This document shows positions 46,264-56,199 of a stretch of DNA of 64,000 nucleotides, one piece after another. Made by a program: the position numbers and the translations under genes. Position 1 is the stretch's first letter. Each line of letters starts with the position of its first letter. The notes under the pieces were generated by a model. It searched no databases, was not told the DNA's origin, and saw only the letters and a list, made by a program, of their open reading frames with translations. This stretch comes from Sulfuritalea sp. (GTDB taxonomy: Bacteria > Pseudomonadota > Gammaproteobacteria > Burkholderiales > Rhodocyclaceae): positions 1 through 64,000 of the forward strand of contig JADJFK010000020.1 of NCBI GenBank assembly GCA_016708585.1, in the 5' to 3' direction.

Positions 46264-48744
46264 ATGCAAACGCCCGCCGATCTGCCCGAACTCGACCACC
46301 CCACGCTCGACGCCGAATCGATCCGCCGCTCGCTCTACAACCGCCTCGTCTACACCATCGGCAAGGACCCGATCACCGCCACCGACCGCGACTGGTTCCA
46401 TGCCGCCGCCGCCGTGGTGCGCGAGCGCCTGATCGAGCGCTGGATGGAAACCATGCGCAGCTATTACGTCGAGGACCGCAAGCGGGTGTATTACCTCTCG
46501 ATGGAATTCCTCATGGGCCGCAGCATGACCAACGCCATGCTCAACATCTGCGCCGGACAGGAATTCCAGGACGCGCTGGCGGCGCTGGCCGCAATGGGCC
46601 TCAAGCCGGGCAACATCGCCGAGATCGAGCCCGACGCGGCGCTCGGCAACGGCGGCCTCGGCCGGCTCGCCGCCTGCTTCCTCGATTCGATGGCGACCAT
46701 GGGCATCGCCGGCTACGGCTACGGCATCCGCTACGAATACGGCATGTTCCACCAGGGCATCGAGGACGGCCAGCAGGTCGAGCACCCGGACAACTGGCTG
46801 CGCTACGGCAACCCCTGGGAATTCCCGCGGCCCGAGGTGCTCTACCAGGTCAAGTTCCATGGCCGCGTGGTCGAATTCGCCGACGAGCACGGCAAGAAGA
46901 GCTACCAGTGGGTCGAGACCGACGACGTCATGGCCATGGCCTACGACTACCCGATCCCCGGCTACGACACCGGCACGGTGAACAACATGCGCCTGTGGGC
47001 GGCCAAGGCCAGCCGCGACTTCGACCTCAAGTACTTCAACGAGGGCAACTACATCGCCGCGGTGGAGGACAAGAACGATTCGGAGAACCTCTCCAAGGTA
47101 CTCTACCCCGACGACACCACCGAGATGGGGCGCGAACTGCGCCTGAAGCAGCAGTACTTCTTCGTCAGCGCATCGCTGCAGGACATGCTCTACCGCTTCG
47201 ACAAGTCCGGCGTGCCGCTCGACAGCCTGCCCGACAAGGTGGCGATCCAGCTCAACGACACCCACCCCTCGATCGCGGTGGCCGAGCTGATGCGCATCCT
47301 GATCGACCTGCACCACATGGACTGGCCGCGCGCCTGGGACATCGTCACGCGCACCTTCGCCTACACCAACCACACCCTGATGTCCGAGGCGCTGGAAACC
47401 TGGCCGGTCAAGCTCTTCGAGCGCGTGCTGCCGCGCCACCTGCAGATCATCTACGACATCAACCACCGCTTCCTCAGGGACGTGATGCACCACTACCCCG
47501 GCGATCCGGCACTGTGGCAGCGCATGTCGCTGATCGACGAAAGCGCCGGCCGCCGCATCCGCATGGCGCACCTGGCCATCGTCGGCAGCCACAAGGTCAA
47601 TGGCGTCGCCGCGATCCATACCCGCCTGATGAAGGAAACCATCTTCGCCGACTTCCACCGCCTGTGGCCGGACAAGATCGTCAACATGACCAATGGCGTC
47701 ACGCCGCGGCGCTGGCTCAACCAGGCCAATCCGGCGCTGGCGCAGCTGATCACCGGCCGCATCGGCAAGGGCTGGGTCAGGGACCTCGACCAGTTGCGGC
47801 AACTGGCGCCGCTGACGGACGATGCGGGCTTCCGCGACGAGTTCGTGCGCGTCAAGCGCGACAACAAGCACCGCCTGGCGCACGTCATCCAGCAGCGGCT
47901 GGGCATCAAGGTCGACCCCGCATCGATGTTCGACGTGCAGATCAAGCGCATCCACGAATACAAGCGCCAGCTGCTCAATGTCCTGCACGTGATCACGCTC
48001 TACAACCGCCTGCGCGCCGGCGCCGACGCCGCGCCGCGCACCGTGGTCTTCGGCGGCAAGGCCGCACCCGGCTACCGCATGGCCAAGCTGATCATCCGCC
48101 TGATCAACGACGTCGCCGACATCGTGAACAACGATCCGCTGGTGCGCGACCGGCTCAAGGTCGTCTTCATCCCCAACTACGACGTCTCGAACGCCGAGAT
48201 CATCATCCCCGCCGCCGACCTCTCCGAGCAGATCTCCACCGCCGGCACCGAGGCCTCGGGCACCGGCAACATGAAGCTGGCGCTCAACGGCGCGCTGACC
48301 ATCGGCACCCTGGACGGCGCCAACGTCGAGATCCGCAACGAGGTCGGCGCCGAGAACATCTTCATCTTCGGCCTCACCACCGACGAGGTGGCGGAACTGC
48401 GCGGCAAGGGCTACAACCCGTGGCTTTGTTACGAGGGCAACCACGAGCTGAAGCAGGCGCTGGACATGATCCGCGACGGCTTTTTCGCGCCCGAGGAACG
48501 CGAGCGCTACAAGCCCGTCTTCGACAACCTCACCGCGAACGGCGACCACTACCTGCTGCTTGCCGACTATGCCGCCTACGTCGCCTGCCAGGAGCAGGTC
48601 GGCGCGCTCTACCGCGACCCCGAAGCCTGGACGCGCAAGGCGATACTCAACGTCGCCGGCATGGGCCAGTTCTCCTCCGACCGCACCATCGGCCAGTACG
48701 CGCAGACGATCTGGAACGTGGAGGCCAGGCCGCGGGCGGTGTGA
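46264..48744 (+). CDS. glgP: Glycogen/alpha-glucan phosphorylase
   Basis: PLP-dependent enzyme of 826 residues that releases glucose 1-phosphate from glycogen. Motifs include YYLSMEFLMGRSMTNAMLN, ALGNGGLGRLAACFLDSMAT, IAVAELMRILIDLHHM and the C-terminal PLP site EASGTGNMKLALNGALTIGT with the lysine. Length and order of motifs are as in bacterial GlgP. ATG 46264 is preceded by GGGAGCCCGCC, a good ribosome site. The rest of the glycogen pathway is not in this window. Confidence 0.96.
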   Translation: MQTPADLPELDHPTLDAESIRRSLYNRLVYTIGKDPITATDRDWFHAAAAVVRERLIERWMETMRSYYVEDRKRVYYLSMEFLMGRSMTNAMLNICAGQEFQDALAALAAMGLKPGNIAEIEPDAALGNGGLGRLAACFLDSMATMGIAGYGYGIRYEYGMFHQGIEDGQQVEHPDNWLRYGNPWEFPRPEVLYQVKFHGRVVEFADEHGKKSYQWVETDDVMAMAYDYPIPGYDTGTVNNMRLWAAKASRDFDLKYFNEGNYIAAVEDKNDSENLSKVLYPDDTTEMGRELRLKQQYFFVSASLQDMLYRFDKSGVPLDSLPDKVAIQLNDTHPSIAVAELMRILIDLHHMDWPRAWDIVTRTFAYTNHTLMSEALETWPVKLFERVLPRHLQIIYDINHRFLRDVMHHYPGDPALWQRMSLIDESAGRRIRMAHLAIVGSHKVNGVAAIHTRLMKETIFADFHRLWPDKIVNMTNGVTPRRWLNQANPALAQLITGRIGKGWVRDLDQLRQLAPLTDDAGFRDEFVRVKRDNKHRLAHVIQQRLGIKVDPASMFDVQIKRIHEYKRQLLNVLHVITLYNRLRAGADAAPRTVVFGGKAAPGYRMAKLIIRLINDVADIVNNDPLVRDRLKVVFIPNYDVSNAEIIIPAADLSEQISTAGTEASGTGNMKLALNGALTIGTLDGANVEIRNEVGAENIFIFGLTTDEVAELRGKGYNPWLCYEGNHELKQALDMIRDGFFAPEERERYKPVFDNLTANGDHYLLLADYAAYVACQEQVGALYRDPEAWTRKAILNVAGMGQFSSDRTIGQYAQTIWNVEARPRAV

Positions 48745-48857
48745 AAAGTCATGTCTTCGGCGAAGCCGGAGACGGTATCCCGTGCGGACGGCGCCTGCGA
48801 TACGGCGGTTTTGGCGCCGCATCGTTCCGGCCACGGTCAAAGTGCTACCATTTGCTT

Positions 48858-49079
48858 ATGATTGACTGGTCCTCCTGCCTCGATGTCGAACGCGACCCCG
48901 ATCGCATGAGCGGCGCTTGGGTTTTTCGCGGTACGCGGGTGCCTGTGGCGGCGCTATTCGAGAATCTGGAGGAGGACGCTTCCCTCCACCAGTTCATCGA
49001 GTGGTTCCCCGGAGTCACGCTGTCCCAGGCGAGGAACGTGCTGGAACACGCGGCCAAGTCGACCCTCCGGGCCGCCTAG
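48858..49079 (+). CDS. DUF433 protein, probable antitoxin
   Basis: A 73-residue DUF433 domain, typified by GAWVFRGTRVPVAALFENLE and FIEWFPGVTLSQARNVLEHA. Such proteins are DNA-binding antitoxins or partners of DUF5615 proteins. The start MIDWSSCLDVERDPDRMSG at ATG 48858 is usual. The gene ends TAG directly followed by the GTG of the next one, so they form an operon with the HTH gene beyond. Its promoter would lie in the 113-base gap after glgP. Confidence 0.85.
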   Translation: MIDWSSCLDVERDPDRMSGAWVFRGTRVPVAALFENLEEDASLHQFIEWFPGVTLSQARNVLEHAAKSTLRAA

Positions 49080-49400
49080 GTGCGTGTGCTGTTCGACCAG
49101 GGAACTCCCGTTCCCCTGCGGAATGCGTTGCCCGGTAACGAAATCTCCACGGCCTACGAACTTGGCTGGGCAACGCTCAAGAACGGCGAGCTTCTGCGCA
49201 TGGCCGAGGAGCGGGGGTTCGAGGTACTCGTCACGACCGATACCAATTTGCGCTACCAGCAGGATCTCAAGCACAGGCGCATCGCCATCGTCGTTCTCCT
49301 GACCACGAGCTGGCCGCGAATTCGTAGTGTTGTCGAGCGCGTTGCCATGGCTGTCGATACCACATCAGCCGGCAGTTATGTCGAAGTCGCGATTCCGTGA
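49080..49400 (+). CDS. DUF5615 PIN-like protein, probable toxin
   Basis: A 106-residue PIN-like protein of the DUF5615 family. The N-terminal RVLFDQGTPVPLRNALPG holds the first acidic residue, and STAYELGWATLKNGELLRMA with EERGFEVLVTTDTNLRYQQD gives others. Start GTG 49080 directly follows the DUF433 stop. In such pairs this member is the likely toxin or nuclease-like partner. Proof of toxicity is lacking in general for this group, so the label is tentative. Confidence 0.83.
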   Translation: MRVLFDQGTPVPLRNALPGNEISTAYELGWATLKNGELLRMAEERGFEVLVTTDTNLRYQQDLKHRRIAIVVLLTTSWPRIRSVVERVAMAVDTTSAGSYVEVAIP

Positions 49401-49783
49401 ATGGCCCTTGGGGGAATTTGAGCCTGGAACCTAGGAATAATTCGAGGAATAATTCGAACCTGGAACCTTTAATCCTCCGCGCCGGATTCCTTTCGGCCTG
49501 GAAGAGCGGGAAATACAAGGGCGAGCATTTCGATTTCGAATCGCCTGCCGCCTTGTTCCGCGTTCTCACGCCCAAGCGCTGGGAACTGATCGAGTGCCTG
49601 CAAAACTCCGGGCCGCTCGGGGTGCGTGCTTTGGCGCGTGCCCTGGGTCGCGACGTGAAACGGGTTCATGAGGATGCGGCGGCAATGATCGAGGTCGGCA
49701 TGGTGGAAAAAACGGAAGACGGCAAACTCGCCGTGCCTTTCGATGAAATTCGTGCGGACTTCGTGATGAAGTCGGCGGCTTGA
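49397..49783 (+). CDS. HTH DNA-binding protein, antitoxin-like
   Basis: A 128-residue protein with a winged-helix domain. The core reads FESPAALFRVLTPKRWELIE, then GVRALARALGRDVKRVHEDA and AMIEVGMVEKTEDGKLAVPF. These match the HTH antitoxin type (COG4190-like) usually paired with a small toxin gene, but no such partner lies beside it. It begins at GTG 49397, overlapping the DUF5615 stop. Its first 30 residues include an odd low-complexity part, LEPRNNSRNNSNLEP, encoded by a composite direct repeat. The true start could be downstream of that segment. Confidence 0.7.
   Translation: MNGPWGNLSLEPRNNSRNNSNLEPLILRAGFLSAWKSGKYKGEHFDFESPAALFRVLTPKRWELIECLQNSGPLGVRALARALGRDVKRVHEDAAAMIEVGMVEKTEDGKLAVPFDEIRADFVMKSAA
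49423..49468. repeat. Composite direct repeat at the 5' end of the HTH gene
   Basis: CCTGGAACCT occurs at 49423 and at 49459. Between them lie two perfect tandem copies of GGAATAATTCGA (49434-49445 and 49446-49457). The layout is symmetric and looks like a regulator site or a fresh duplication. Confidence 0.7.
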
Positions 49784-49877
49784 TCGTTTCAGGGGGCGCC
49801 GCCCTTGGTCATGGCCATGGACGCACTTCCCGCCGGGAACGCGGATCTCGAAATCCGCTAGTGCAAGGAGCAAAGCC

Positions 49878-50828
49878 ATGTCCAGCCTCGTTCTGTACGG
49901 CAACGAATTCGACGGCCACCTGAACAACGGCCTGACGCCGCAATTTTTCAAGTACCGGATCCTGGCCGAGGGCGATTCGTGGATGGATCGCAGTGCGATG
50001 TTCCACACTTCCTTGCTGCAAAAGCTGGTGCCGAAAATGGATGCCGCCGGCGACGACGTGCTGATCATCAACCTGTCCCGTTTCGGCGACACCATGCGCC
50101 GCATGGGCGACTGCGCGGACGGCGAGTTCCGCCTGTGGCTCGATACCGCCTTCGCCTGGAAGTTCGATGCCGTGCTGCTGAGCGCCGGTGGCAACGATTT
50201 CATCGATGCCGCCCGCGATCCCGATGCCGGCCGCGGCATCCTGAAGAACCTTGCCGGCGCACCCCTGCCGGCACACGGCCGGGACTGCCTTGATCGCGCT
50301 GCGGTCGCCACCCTGGTCGACGCGTATCTGGCGCCGAGCTTTGCCGCCTTCTACAATCAGGTGCAGGCGAGCCGGCACGCCGGAGTGCCGATCTTCCTCA
50401 ACCTCTACGACACCCCCGTGGCGCGCGATGCGCCCGCATTTCCGGGCGGCAGATCGTGGCTGTTCGAGGCCTATCGGAAGAACGCGATCCCGCCGCAGCT
50501 CTGGCCGGACCTGACCGGCGCCATCTTTGCGGATGTTCAGCGTGCGGTGACGGGATGGACGGCGGGTCGCAGCGGGCTGCATTGCGTGCCGACCACCGGC
50601 ACGCTGGCCGCCGCCGACCCGGATGCGACGGCAAGCAGCGGCGATTGGCTGAATGAAATCCACCCCAACGCCGCCGGTTGGGAAAAGCTGGCGACCATCT
50701 GGCAGAAGGCCATCAAGCAGGTGCTGCTTAGCTTGCCTGTACGTTGGCACTTCCTTTGGCTGGCGCTATGCTCTGCATTTGTCGCTTTGCATAAAACGGG
50801 AGGAAGGCCATGCTTCACGGAATCATAG
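49878..50828 (+). CDS. SGNH/GDSL-type hydrolase
   Basis: A 316-residue SGNH hydrolase-like protein. Block I is ILAEGDSWMDRSAM near residue 30 with the catalytic serine, block III is LLSAGGNDFIDAARD near 102, and block V is DWLNEIHPNAAGWEKL near 255 with aspartate and histidine. The asparagine of block II is likely in the VLIINLSRFGD segment. There is no signal peptide, so the enzyme is cytoplasmic or exported by other means. The C-terminal 35 residues (LSLPVRWHFLWLALCSAF) run into the next gene's start and are unlike the rest; they may be real or due to a small shift near 50725. Confidence 0.78.
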   Translation: MSSLVLYGNEFDGHLNNGLTPQFFKYRILAEGDSWMDRSAMFHTSLLQKLVPKMDAAGDDVLIINLSRFGDTMRRMGDCADGEFRLWLDTAFAWKFDAVLLSAGGNDFIDAARDPDAGRGILKNLAGAPLPAHGRDCLDRAAVATLVDAYLAPSFAAFYNQVQASRHAGVPIFLNLYDTPVARDAPAFPGGRSWLFEAYRKNAIPPQLWPDLTGAIFADVQRAVTGWTAGRSGLHCVPTTGTLAAADPDATASSGDWLNEIHPNAAGWEKLATIWQKAIKQVLLSLPVRWHFLWLALCSAFVALHKTGGRPCFTES

Positions 50829-51247
50829 TCGTTGTGCTGGTCGCGATCGGCCTGACGGGTTGTGCCAGTGTTCCGATGGGGGATGCCGGCAGGGATGCGG
50901 AACTGAAATCGTTCAAACCAAGGCCCGGCGTGGCAGGGCTTTACATTTACAGGAACGAAAACTTCGGTGCCGCCATCCGCATGGATGTGGAAGTCGATGG
51001 CAAACCTGTTGGTCAAACCGCAGCCAAGACGTACTTCTACAAAGAGGTGGCCCCCGGAAAGCACACGGTTACTTCGAAATCGGAAAACACCGACAGCATC
51101 GAGGTGGATACCGTGGCCGGAAAGCTCTATTACATCTGGCAGGAAGTGAAAATGGGGCTACTCTACGCGCGCACCAAGCTGACCCTGGTCAGCGAGGAAG
51201 AGGGCAAGAAAGGCGTACTGGAGTGCCAGCTGGCCGCCGGGCAATAA
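50810..51247 (+). CDS. DUF2846 family lipoprotein
   Basis: A 145-residue lipoprotein. The signal sequence LHGIIVVVLVAIGLTGCASV ends in a lipobox LTGC, so the mature protein begins at cysteine 18 and is anchored in the membrane. The body PGVAGLYIYRNENFGAAIRM and DGKPVGQTAAKTYFYKEVAP matches DUF2846, a beta-rich domain of unknown function found in secreted proteins. It overlaps the 3' end of the SGNH gene by 19 bases. A ribosome site GGGAGGAAGGCC precedes the ATG. Confidence 0.82.
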   Translation: MLHGIIVVVLVAIGLTGCASVPMGDAGRDAELKSFKPRPGVAGLYIYRNENFGAAIRMDVEVDGKPVGQTAAKTYFYKEVAPGKHTVTSKSENTDSIEVDTVAGKLYYIWQEVKMGLLYARTKLTLVSEEEGKKGVLECQLAAGQ

Positions 51248-51281
51248 GCACCGATCACGCTGCCCGCGATCAGCGTGGTTT

Positions 51282-51320
51282 GAAAAGTTCCCGAAGGGAC
51301 GCACAGCGCCGGCGCCAGCG
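51282..51320 (+). repeat. Dispersed repeat family 2, intergenic copy
   Basis: About 38 bases starting AAAAGTTCCCGAAGGGACGC and ending AGCGCCGGCGCCAGC. It contains the inverted repeat TCCC-GAA-GGGA. A near-identical reverse copy lies inside the ABC permease gene at 54938-54978. Confidence 0.65.
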
Positions 51321-51332
51321 GACGGCGCGGGG

Positions 51333-51791
51333 TCAGCCGGACCCCCGCGCCCGCTGCTTGGCCGCGACGTAGTCGGCGTGCGGGATGTAGAGCAGGTCGG
51401 CGATCTTGCGCATGAAGTGCTGTTCGTGGGCGTCGAGCCGGCCGTCGGCGAAGGCCACCTGCCAGAGGTTTTCGACCACTTCGATTTTCTGTTCCTGGCT
51501 GAAGTGCTTGTTGATCAGCCCGGTGAACTGGAAGTAGTCGGTGGCCTGCCGGGCTTCCTCGGTGGCGAATCTGAGCAGGGTGTCGAGTTCCTTCGCCGTG
51601 AGGCCGAAGCGGGCCTGCAGCACCCTGGTCACGGTGGCCGTTTCCTCGTCCGTGACCGTGCTGTCCATGCGCATCATTTCCAGCAGCAGGGCCGCCGTCG
51701 CGATCTCCAGCGCATGCTGCCTGGCGGCATCAGAGGCGGCGTTGTCCGTGGCGATGAACTGGTTGAAGAAGTCCCTGATGCCGTCGATCAT
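51333..51791 (-). CDS. TerB-like (tellurite resistance) domain protein
   Basis: A 152-residue helical protein of the TerB-like fold. It begins MIDGIRDFFNQFIATD and contains IATAALLLEMMRMDSTVTDE and VENLWQVAFADGRLDAHEQH, with paired acidic residues in the D-x-D/E positions that bind metal in TerB relatives. The last helix is FMRKIADLLYIPHADYVAAK. Such proteins are widespread in proteobacteria and not specific to tellurite. It is separated by 11 bases from the AttH gene and probably belongs to that operon's end. Confidence 0.82.
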   Translation of the reverse strand: MIDGIRDFFNQFIATDNAASDAARQHALEIATAALLLEMMRMDSTVTDEETATVTRVLQARFGLTAKELDTLLRFATEEARQATDYFQFTGLINKHFSQEQKIEVVENLWQVAFADGRLDAHEQHFMRKIADLLYIPHADYVAAKQRARGSG

Positions 51792-51802
51792 GTTCCTCTG
51801 CC

Positions 51803-52873
51803 CTATAGTTTCAGTGCGCCGGCATAGCCCGTGAGTTCGAGGTAGCCGCGCCCCGACAGGGTACCGCGAATCTTCACCAGCCCCTCCCAGTAGCTGACCG
51901 GCAGTGGGCGGTGCGCGGCGATTTCCTGCGCGTCCTGCACCGGCAGGGTTTCGATGGTGTGCGGGCCGCAGCGGATTTCCGTCTGCACCGGGTAGTGCGC
52001 ACCACTGCGCGGCGAGGTCCAGCGGCGCAGCGGCGTGAAGCTTGTCTCGCCCGCGCCGAACTGGGTCAGGCGCCCGGCGGCGTCGCGCAGCGCGGCGTGG
52101 GCGTAAAGCGTTGCGCCGGCGCCATCGCGGATGCGGAATGCCATCAGCGCGCCGCCGTCGTCGAGGTTGATGCCGATCCAGTCCCAGCCGACGCCGCCGG
52201 CGGCCAGCACCTCGCTCGACCATTCGTGGTCGAACCAGGCGCGGCCGGTGGCGGGCTGGCGCCTGCCGTCCAGCGTCAGGCTGCCGGCGACCTGCAGTTG
52301 CGGCCAGCTTACGTAATGGCTGGCGAGTTCCGGGCGCGGTCCCTTTTGCGACCAGCCGTTCTCGCCCTGCAGCAGCAGCGGCTGGGTCGGTTTGAGCGTC
52401 AGGTCGAAGCCGAAGGCTGGATCGTGAAGCTTGAGGCGGAATTGCTCGGTGACGCCGGAACCACTGCGCCGCATGGCCCAGGCGCCGATATGCACGTCGC
52501 AATCCGTGGTGGCAAAGCCCGCGCCGAGATTGGCGCGGCCGGCGCGCTCGGCGTGCAGCAGGGGCTTGCCCGGCAGCGTCAGCGCGGCGTGGGCGAAGAG
52601 GATCTGGCTGGCGGCAATCGGCGAGGCCAGGTCTTCGGCAATGCCGGGACGGCTACGGAAAAAGGTGAGCTGGAAGCCGGCCTCGCCCTGCGCCGTGTCG
52701 AGCGCGCCGGTGACGTACCACCACTCGGTACGGAATTCCGGATGGGCGCCGTGGTCGCGCGGGAAGACAAGGCGCGTGGCGCGGCTGGCGGCGGGATAGG
52801 TTACGGCGGGCTGTCGGGCCACGGCGAGCGCCGGCAGCAACAGGGGCGCGAGGAGGAAGGCGCGGCGTCGCAT
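51803..52873 (-). CDS. AttH/CrtC-type lipocalin-like secreted protein
   Basis: A 356-residue protein of the lipocalin-like COG5621 group, related to AttH and to the carotenoid hydratase fold. A signal sequence MRRRAFLLAPLLLPALAVA starts it, the mature part begins PAVTYPAASRATRLVFPRD, and the conserved HPEFRTEWWYVTGALDT and GRAWFDHEWSSEVLAAGGVG are the family's hallmarks, as is the middle GWDWIGINLDDGG. In Agrobacterium and elsewhere such genes lie with an ABC ATPase and an FtsX-like permease, and here the same order holds. Probable role in lipid or metabolite handling at the envelope, which is inference. Confidence 0.87.
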   Translation of the reverse strand: MRRRAFLLAPLLLPALAVARQPAVTYPAASRATRLVFPRDHGAHPEFRTEWWYVTGALDTAQGEAGFQLTFFRSRPGIAEDLASPIAASQILFAHAALTLPGKPLLHAERAGRANLGAGFATTDCDVHIGAWAMRRSGSGVTEQFRLKLHDPAFGFDLTLKPTQPLLLQGENGWSQKGPRPELASHYVSWPQLQVAGSLTLDGRRQPATGRAWFDHEWSSEVLAAGGVGWDWIGINLDDGGALMAFRIRDGAGATLYAHAALRDAAGRLTQFGAGETSFTPLRRWTSPRSGAHYPVQTEIRCGPHTIETLPVQDAQEIAAHRPLPVSYWEGLVKIRGTLSGRGYLELTGYAGALKL

Positions 52874-52882
52874 GGCCGTCGA

Positions 52883-55422
52883 CTATTGGGCGCTCGCCAA
52901 AACCTGCGCCGCCGGCAGGCGCGTGGCCTGGCGCGCGGCGAAGCGGCTGGCCATGATGCCGGCCGCCAGCGTCAGCGCCGCGCCGGGCAGCACCTGCAGC
53001 CAGGGAATTTGCAGGTCCATGCGCCAGTGGAAGGCCTGCGGATTGACGACGTGGGTGAGGATGGCGCCGACCGCGATGCCGCAGGCCAGCCCGACGGCCA
53101 GGCCGATGGCGGCGATCAGGGCGCCTTCCAGCATCACGGCGCGGGTCAGCATGGCGCGGTCGAAACCCAGCGCAGAAAGCGTCGCCAGTTCGCGCGCGCG
53201 CAGCCAGACGCTGGCGGCCAGCGTCACCGCCAGGCCGAAGAGGCCGATCAGCATGGCGGCGGCTTCCAGCGCGTAGGTGACGGCGAAGCTCTTGTCGAAG
53301 ATGTCGAGGCTCAGGGCGCGGATCTCGCCGCTGCCGACGCCGTCGATGCCGTGGCGCGCGGCCTGCTCGCGCACCCAGCGCTGCGCGGTTGCGTCGTCAC
53401 CGGCATCACGTCGGGGCCAGAGCGCGAGGTCGGTGGCTTCGACGCGGCCGCCCAGCGCGCGGTAGTCGACGGCGGCGATCACCACGGCGCCGAACTGGCG
53501 CGAATAGTCGCGCCAGACGCCGCCGACGAAGACCTCGACTTCGCGCCCGAGCAGCGGCAGGCGCAGGGTTTGGCCGGTTTGCAGGCGATACAGTTGCTGC
53601 ATCGGTTCGCTGATCCAGACCGGGATGTTGCCCGCCGGCGCCGTGAACACCTCGCCGGCGAAGGGCAGGCGCGCGCTCGGGTCGGCGCGGTCCAGCTCGC
53701 GCACCAGCACGGCCACCGGCGGCCGCTGCGGATCGAGGCTCGCGGTGCCGACGGCCATGCGCTCGACGCGGGCGAAGGGGGCGTCGGGCCGTTCCAGCGC
53801 GGCGAGCAGTTCGGCCGGCAGCGGCAGGCCCTTGCTGCGCATGTAGTACGGCGCCGGCAGCACGGCGTCGAGCCACTGCTCGAGCGCGACGCGGAAGCTG
53901 GACACCATGGTCACCATGCTCACCGTCAGGGCAAAACTGACGATCAGCCCGCTGGCGGCGACCTGCGCCATCAGCGGCGCCTGGCCGACGTTCTGCACGG
54001 CGACGCGCTCCGCGGCGGCCAGTTCGCGGCGGGCCAGCGCGGCGAACACCCGTTGCGTGACCAGCGGTGCGGCGGCGATGCCCAGCACCAGCACCAGCGC
54101 GATGGCCGCATAGCCGGCCAGCGGCAGGTCGAAGACGGCCGGCGCCTGCGTCAGCGCCAGCGCCGCGCCGGCCACCAGCGCCACCGCCAGCACCTTGCCG
54201 CCGCGCTGCCGGGGCGAATCATCCTGGTGGGGAGGGCGTTGCGCGAAGCCGGTCTTGAGCGCCTGCGCCAGCGGCTGCATCCGGTTGAGCCAGGCGGGGT
54301 AGAGCGCCCCGGCCAGGCTCGCCGCGCAGCCCAGGGAGAAGAAGCCCAGCGCCGGCAGTGCCTCGGGCGCGATCACCGGCGCACTGCCGGAGAAGAAGCC
54401 GCCGCCGAGGTCGCCGCCCATGAGCCGGGTGAAGGCCACGGCCATCGCCCAGCCCAGCGCGAGGCCGATCGCGGCGCCCGGCACGCCGATCGCCAGGCCT
54501 TCAAGCAGCACCTGCGCGAGGCGCATGCGCGGCGCGAGGCCGAGCACGCCGAGCAGCGCGAACTGGGTCGAGCGCTGCGCCACGGCGGTGAGTTGCGTGG
54601 CGAAGACCAGGAAGCCGCCGGTGAGCAGGGCGACCATGGCCAGCACGTTGAGGTTGACACGATAGGCGCGCGAGATATTGGACAGCCGCGCCTGGTTGTC
54701 GGCGGCGGCGCGCAGCGTGAGGCCGGGCGGCAGCCTGTCCTTCCATGCCGCCAGCCAGTTGGCGAGCTTGGTGTCCGGCGCGAGGCGGATGCGTCCTTCG
54801 CTGACGCCATCCGGCGGGCCGAAGTGTGCCTGCACGCGGGCGATGTCGGCCACCAGCAGCAGGTCGTCGGGCCGCGCCGCGGGCAGGTCGCCGGCGATGC
54901 GCGTGGACCAGGTGGCGTCGCCGCGCGTTGCCGTGACGCCGGCGCCAGCGCGGTGCGTCCCTTCGGGAACTTTTGATCCGAGCCGGGCCAGCAGCGCCGG
55001 CGAAGCGTACATGCCGTCCTCGAAGATGTTGTCGCCGGAGATCGCAGCACCCTGGCGCGGCAGCAGGTCGGGCATCAGCAGGCCGGCGCTGAAGACGTCG
55101 AGGCCGACCAGGCGCACCGCGAGTTCGCCGATGCGGACGCGGGTTTCGATCACCGGCACCACCAGCGCCACGCCTTCGTCCTGCGCCAGTTCATTGATCA
55201 GTGCCAGCGGCACGCGGCCGGCACTGTCCTGCGGCGCGACCACGGCGTCGGGTTCGCCCTGCACGCTTTTCATGGCCTGCGAAAAATCCGCCAGCGCGGC
55301 GTCGTTGATCAGGTGGATGGCATAGCCCAGCGCGACACCGAGGGCGATGGCAAGCATCGACAGGGCGGTGGCGGTGCGCCGCGTCTGGAATTGCGCGCGA
55401 ATCAGCCACCAGGCCAGCCGTT

Positions 55423-55426
<4 letters not shown>
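52883..55426 (-). CDS. ABC transporter permease of the FtsX/MacB type
   Basis: An 847-residue permease with two FtsX-like units and about eight to ten helices. The N-terminal helix is ALSMLAIALGVALGYAIHLI, a first FtsX core lies around VNLNVLAMVALLTGGFLVFA to LLEGLAIGVPGAAIGLALGW, and a second one ends the protein (LEAAAMLIGLFGLAVTLAAS, LTRAVMLEGALIAAIGLAVG). It overlaps the ATPase gene by four bases (ATGA) and lies 9 bases before attH. The sequence LGSKVPEGTHRAGAG near residue 155 is read from a family-2 repeat. The pair probably extracts a lipid-linked substrate. Confidence 0.9.
54938..54978 (-). repeat. Dispersed repeat family 2, copy inside the ABC permease gene
   Basis: Reverse complement of the 51282 copy with only a few differences. 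The permease reads it as S-K-V-P-E-G-T-H-R, then A-G-A-G, without a frame break. It lies in an extracytoplasmic loop region. Confidence 0.65.
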
Positions 55427-56085
<659 letters not shown>

Positions 56086-56199
56086 GGTTGCAATCTTACG
56101 GGGCAATCGGCTTGCGGGTCGTCATTGTCGATAGCGCGGCTTCATCGTGGCACGGACGACGGGCCGATGGCGGTCCGCCACGCATCCGCCCGGCCGGCT

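Noticed and set aside
46030..48840. A 936-codon minus-strand frame antisense to glgP
   Set aside because: Shadow of a highly GC-biased gene; composition is rich in Val, Asp, Gly and His without any recognisable domain.
52040..52070. A GAGETS peptide in AttH that resembles the family-1 repeat peptide
   Set aside because: The DNA shares only the short CTCGCC-CGCGCCGAACT part and lacks the CGCCGT start and GACTTT end, so it is probably native sequence.
51911..54976. A 1021-codon plus-strand frame antisense to the AttH and FtsX genes
   Set aside because: Very high Arg, Gln and Gly and no domain; the opposite-strand genes have signal peptides, helices and family motifs.
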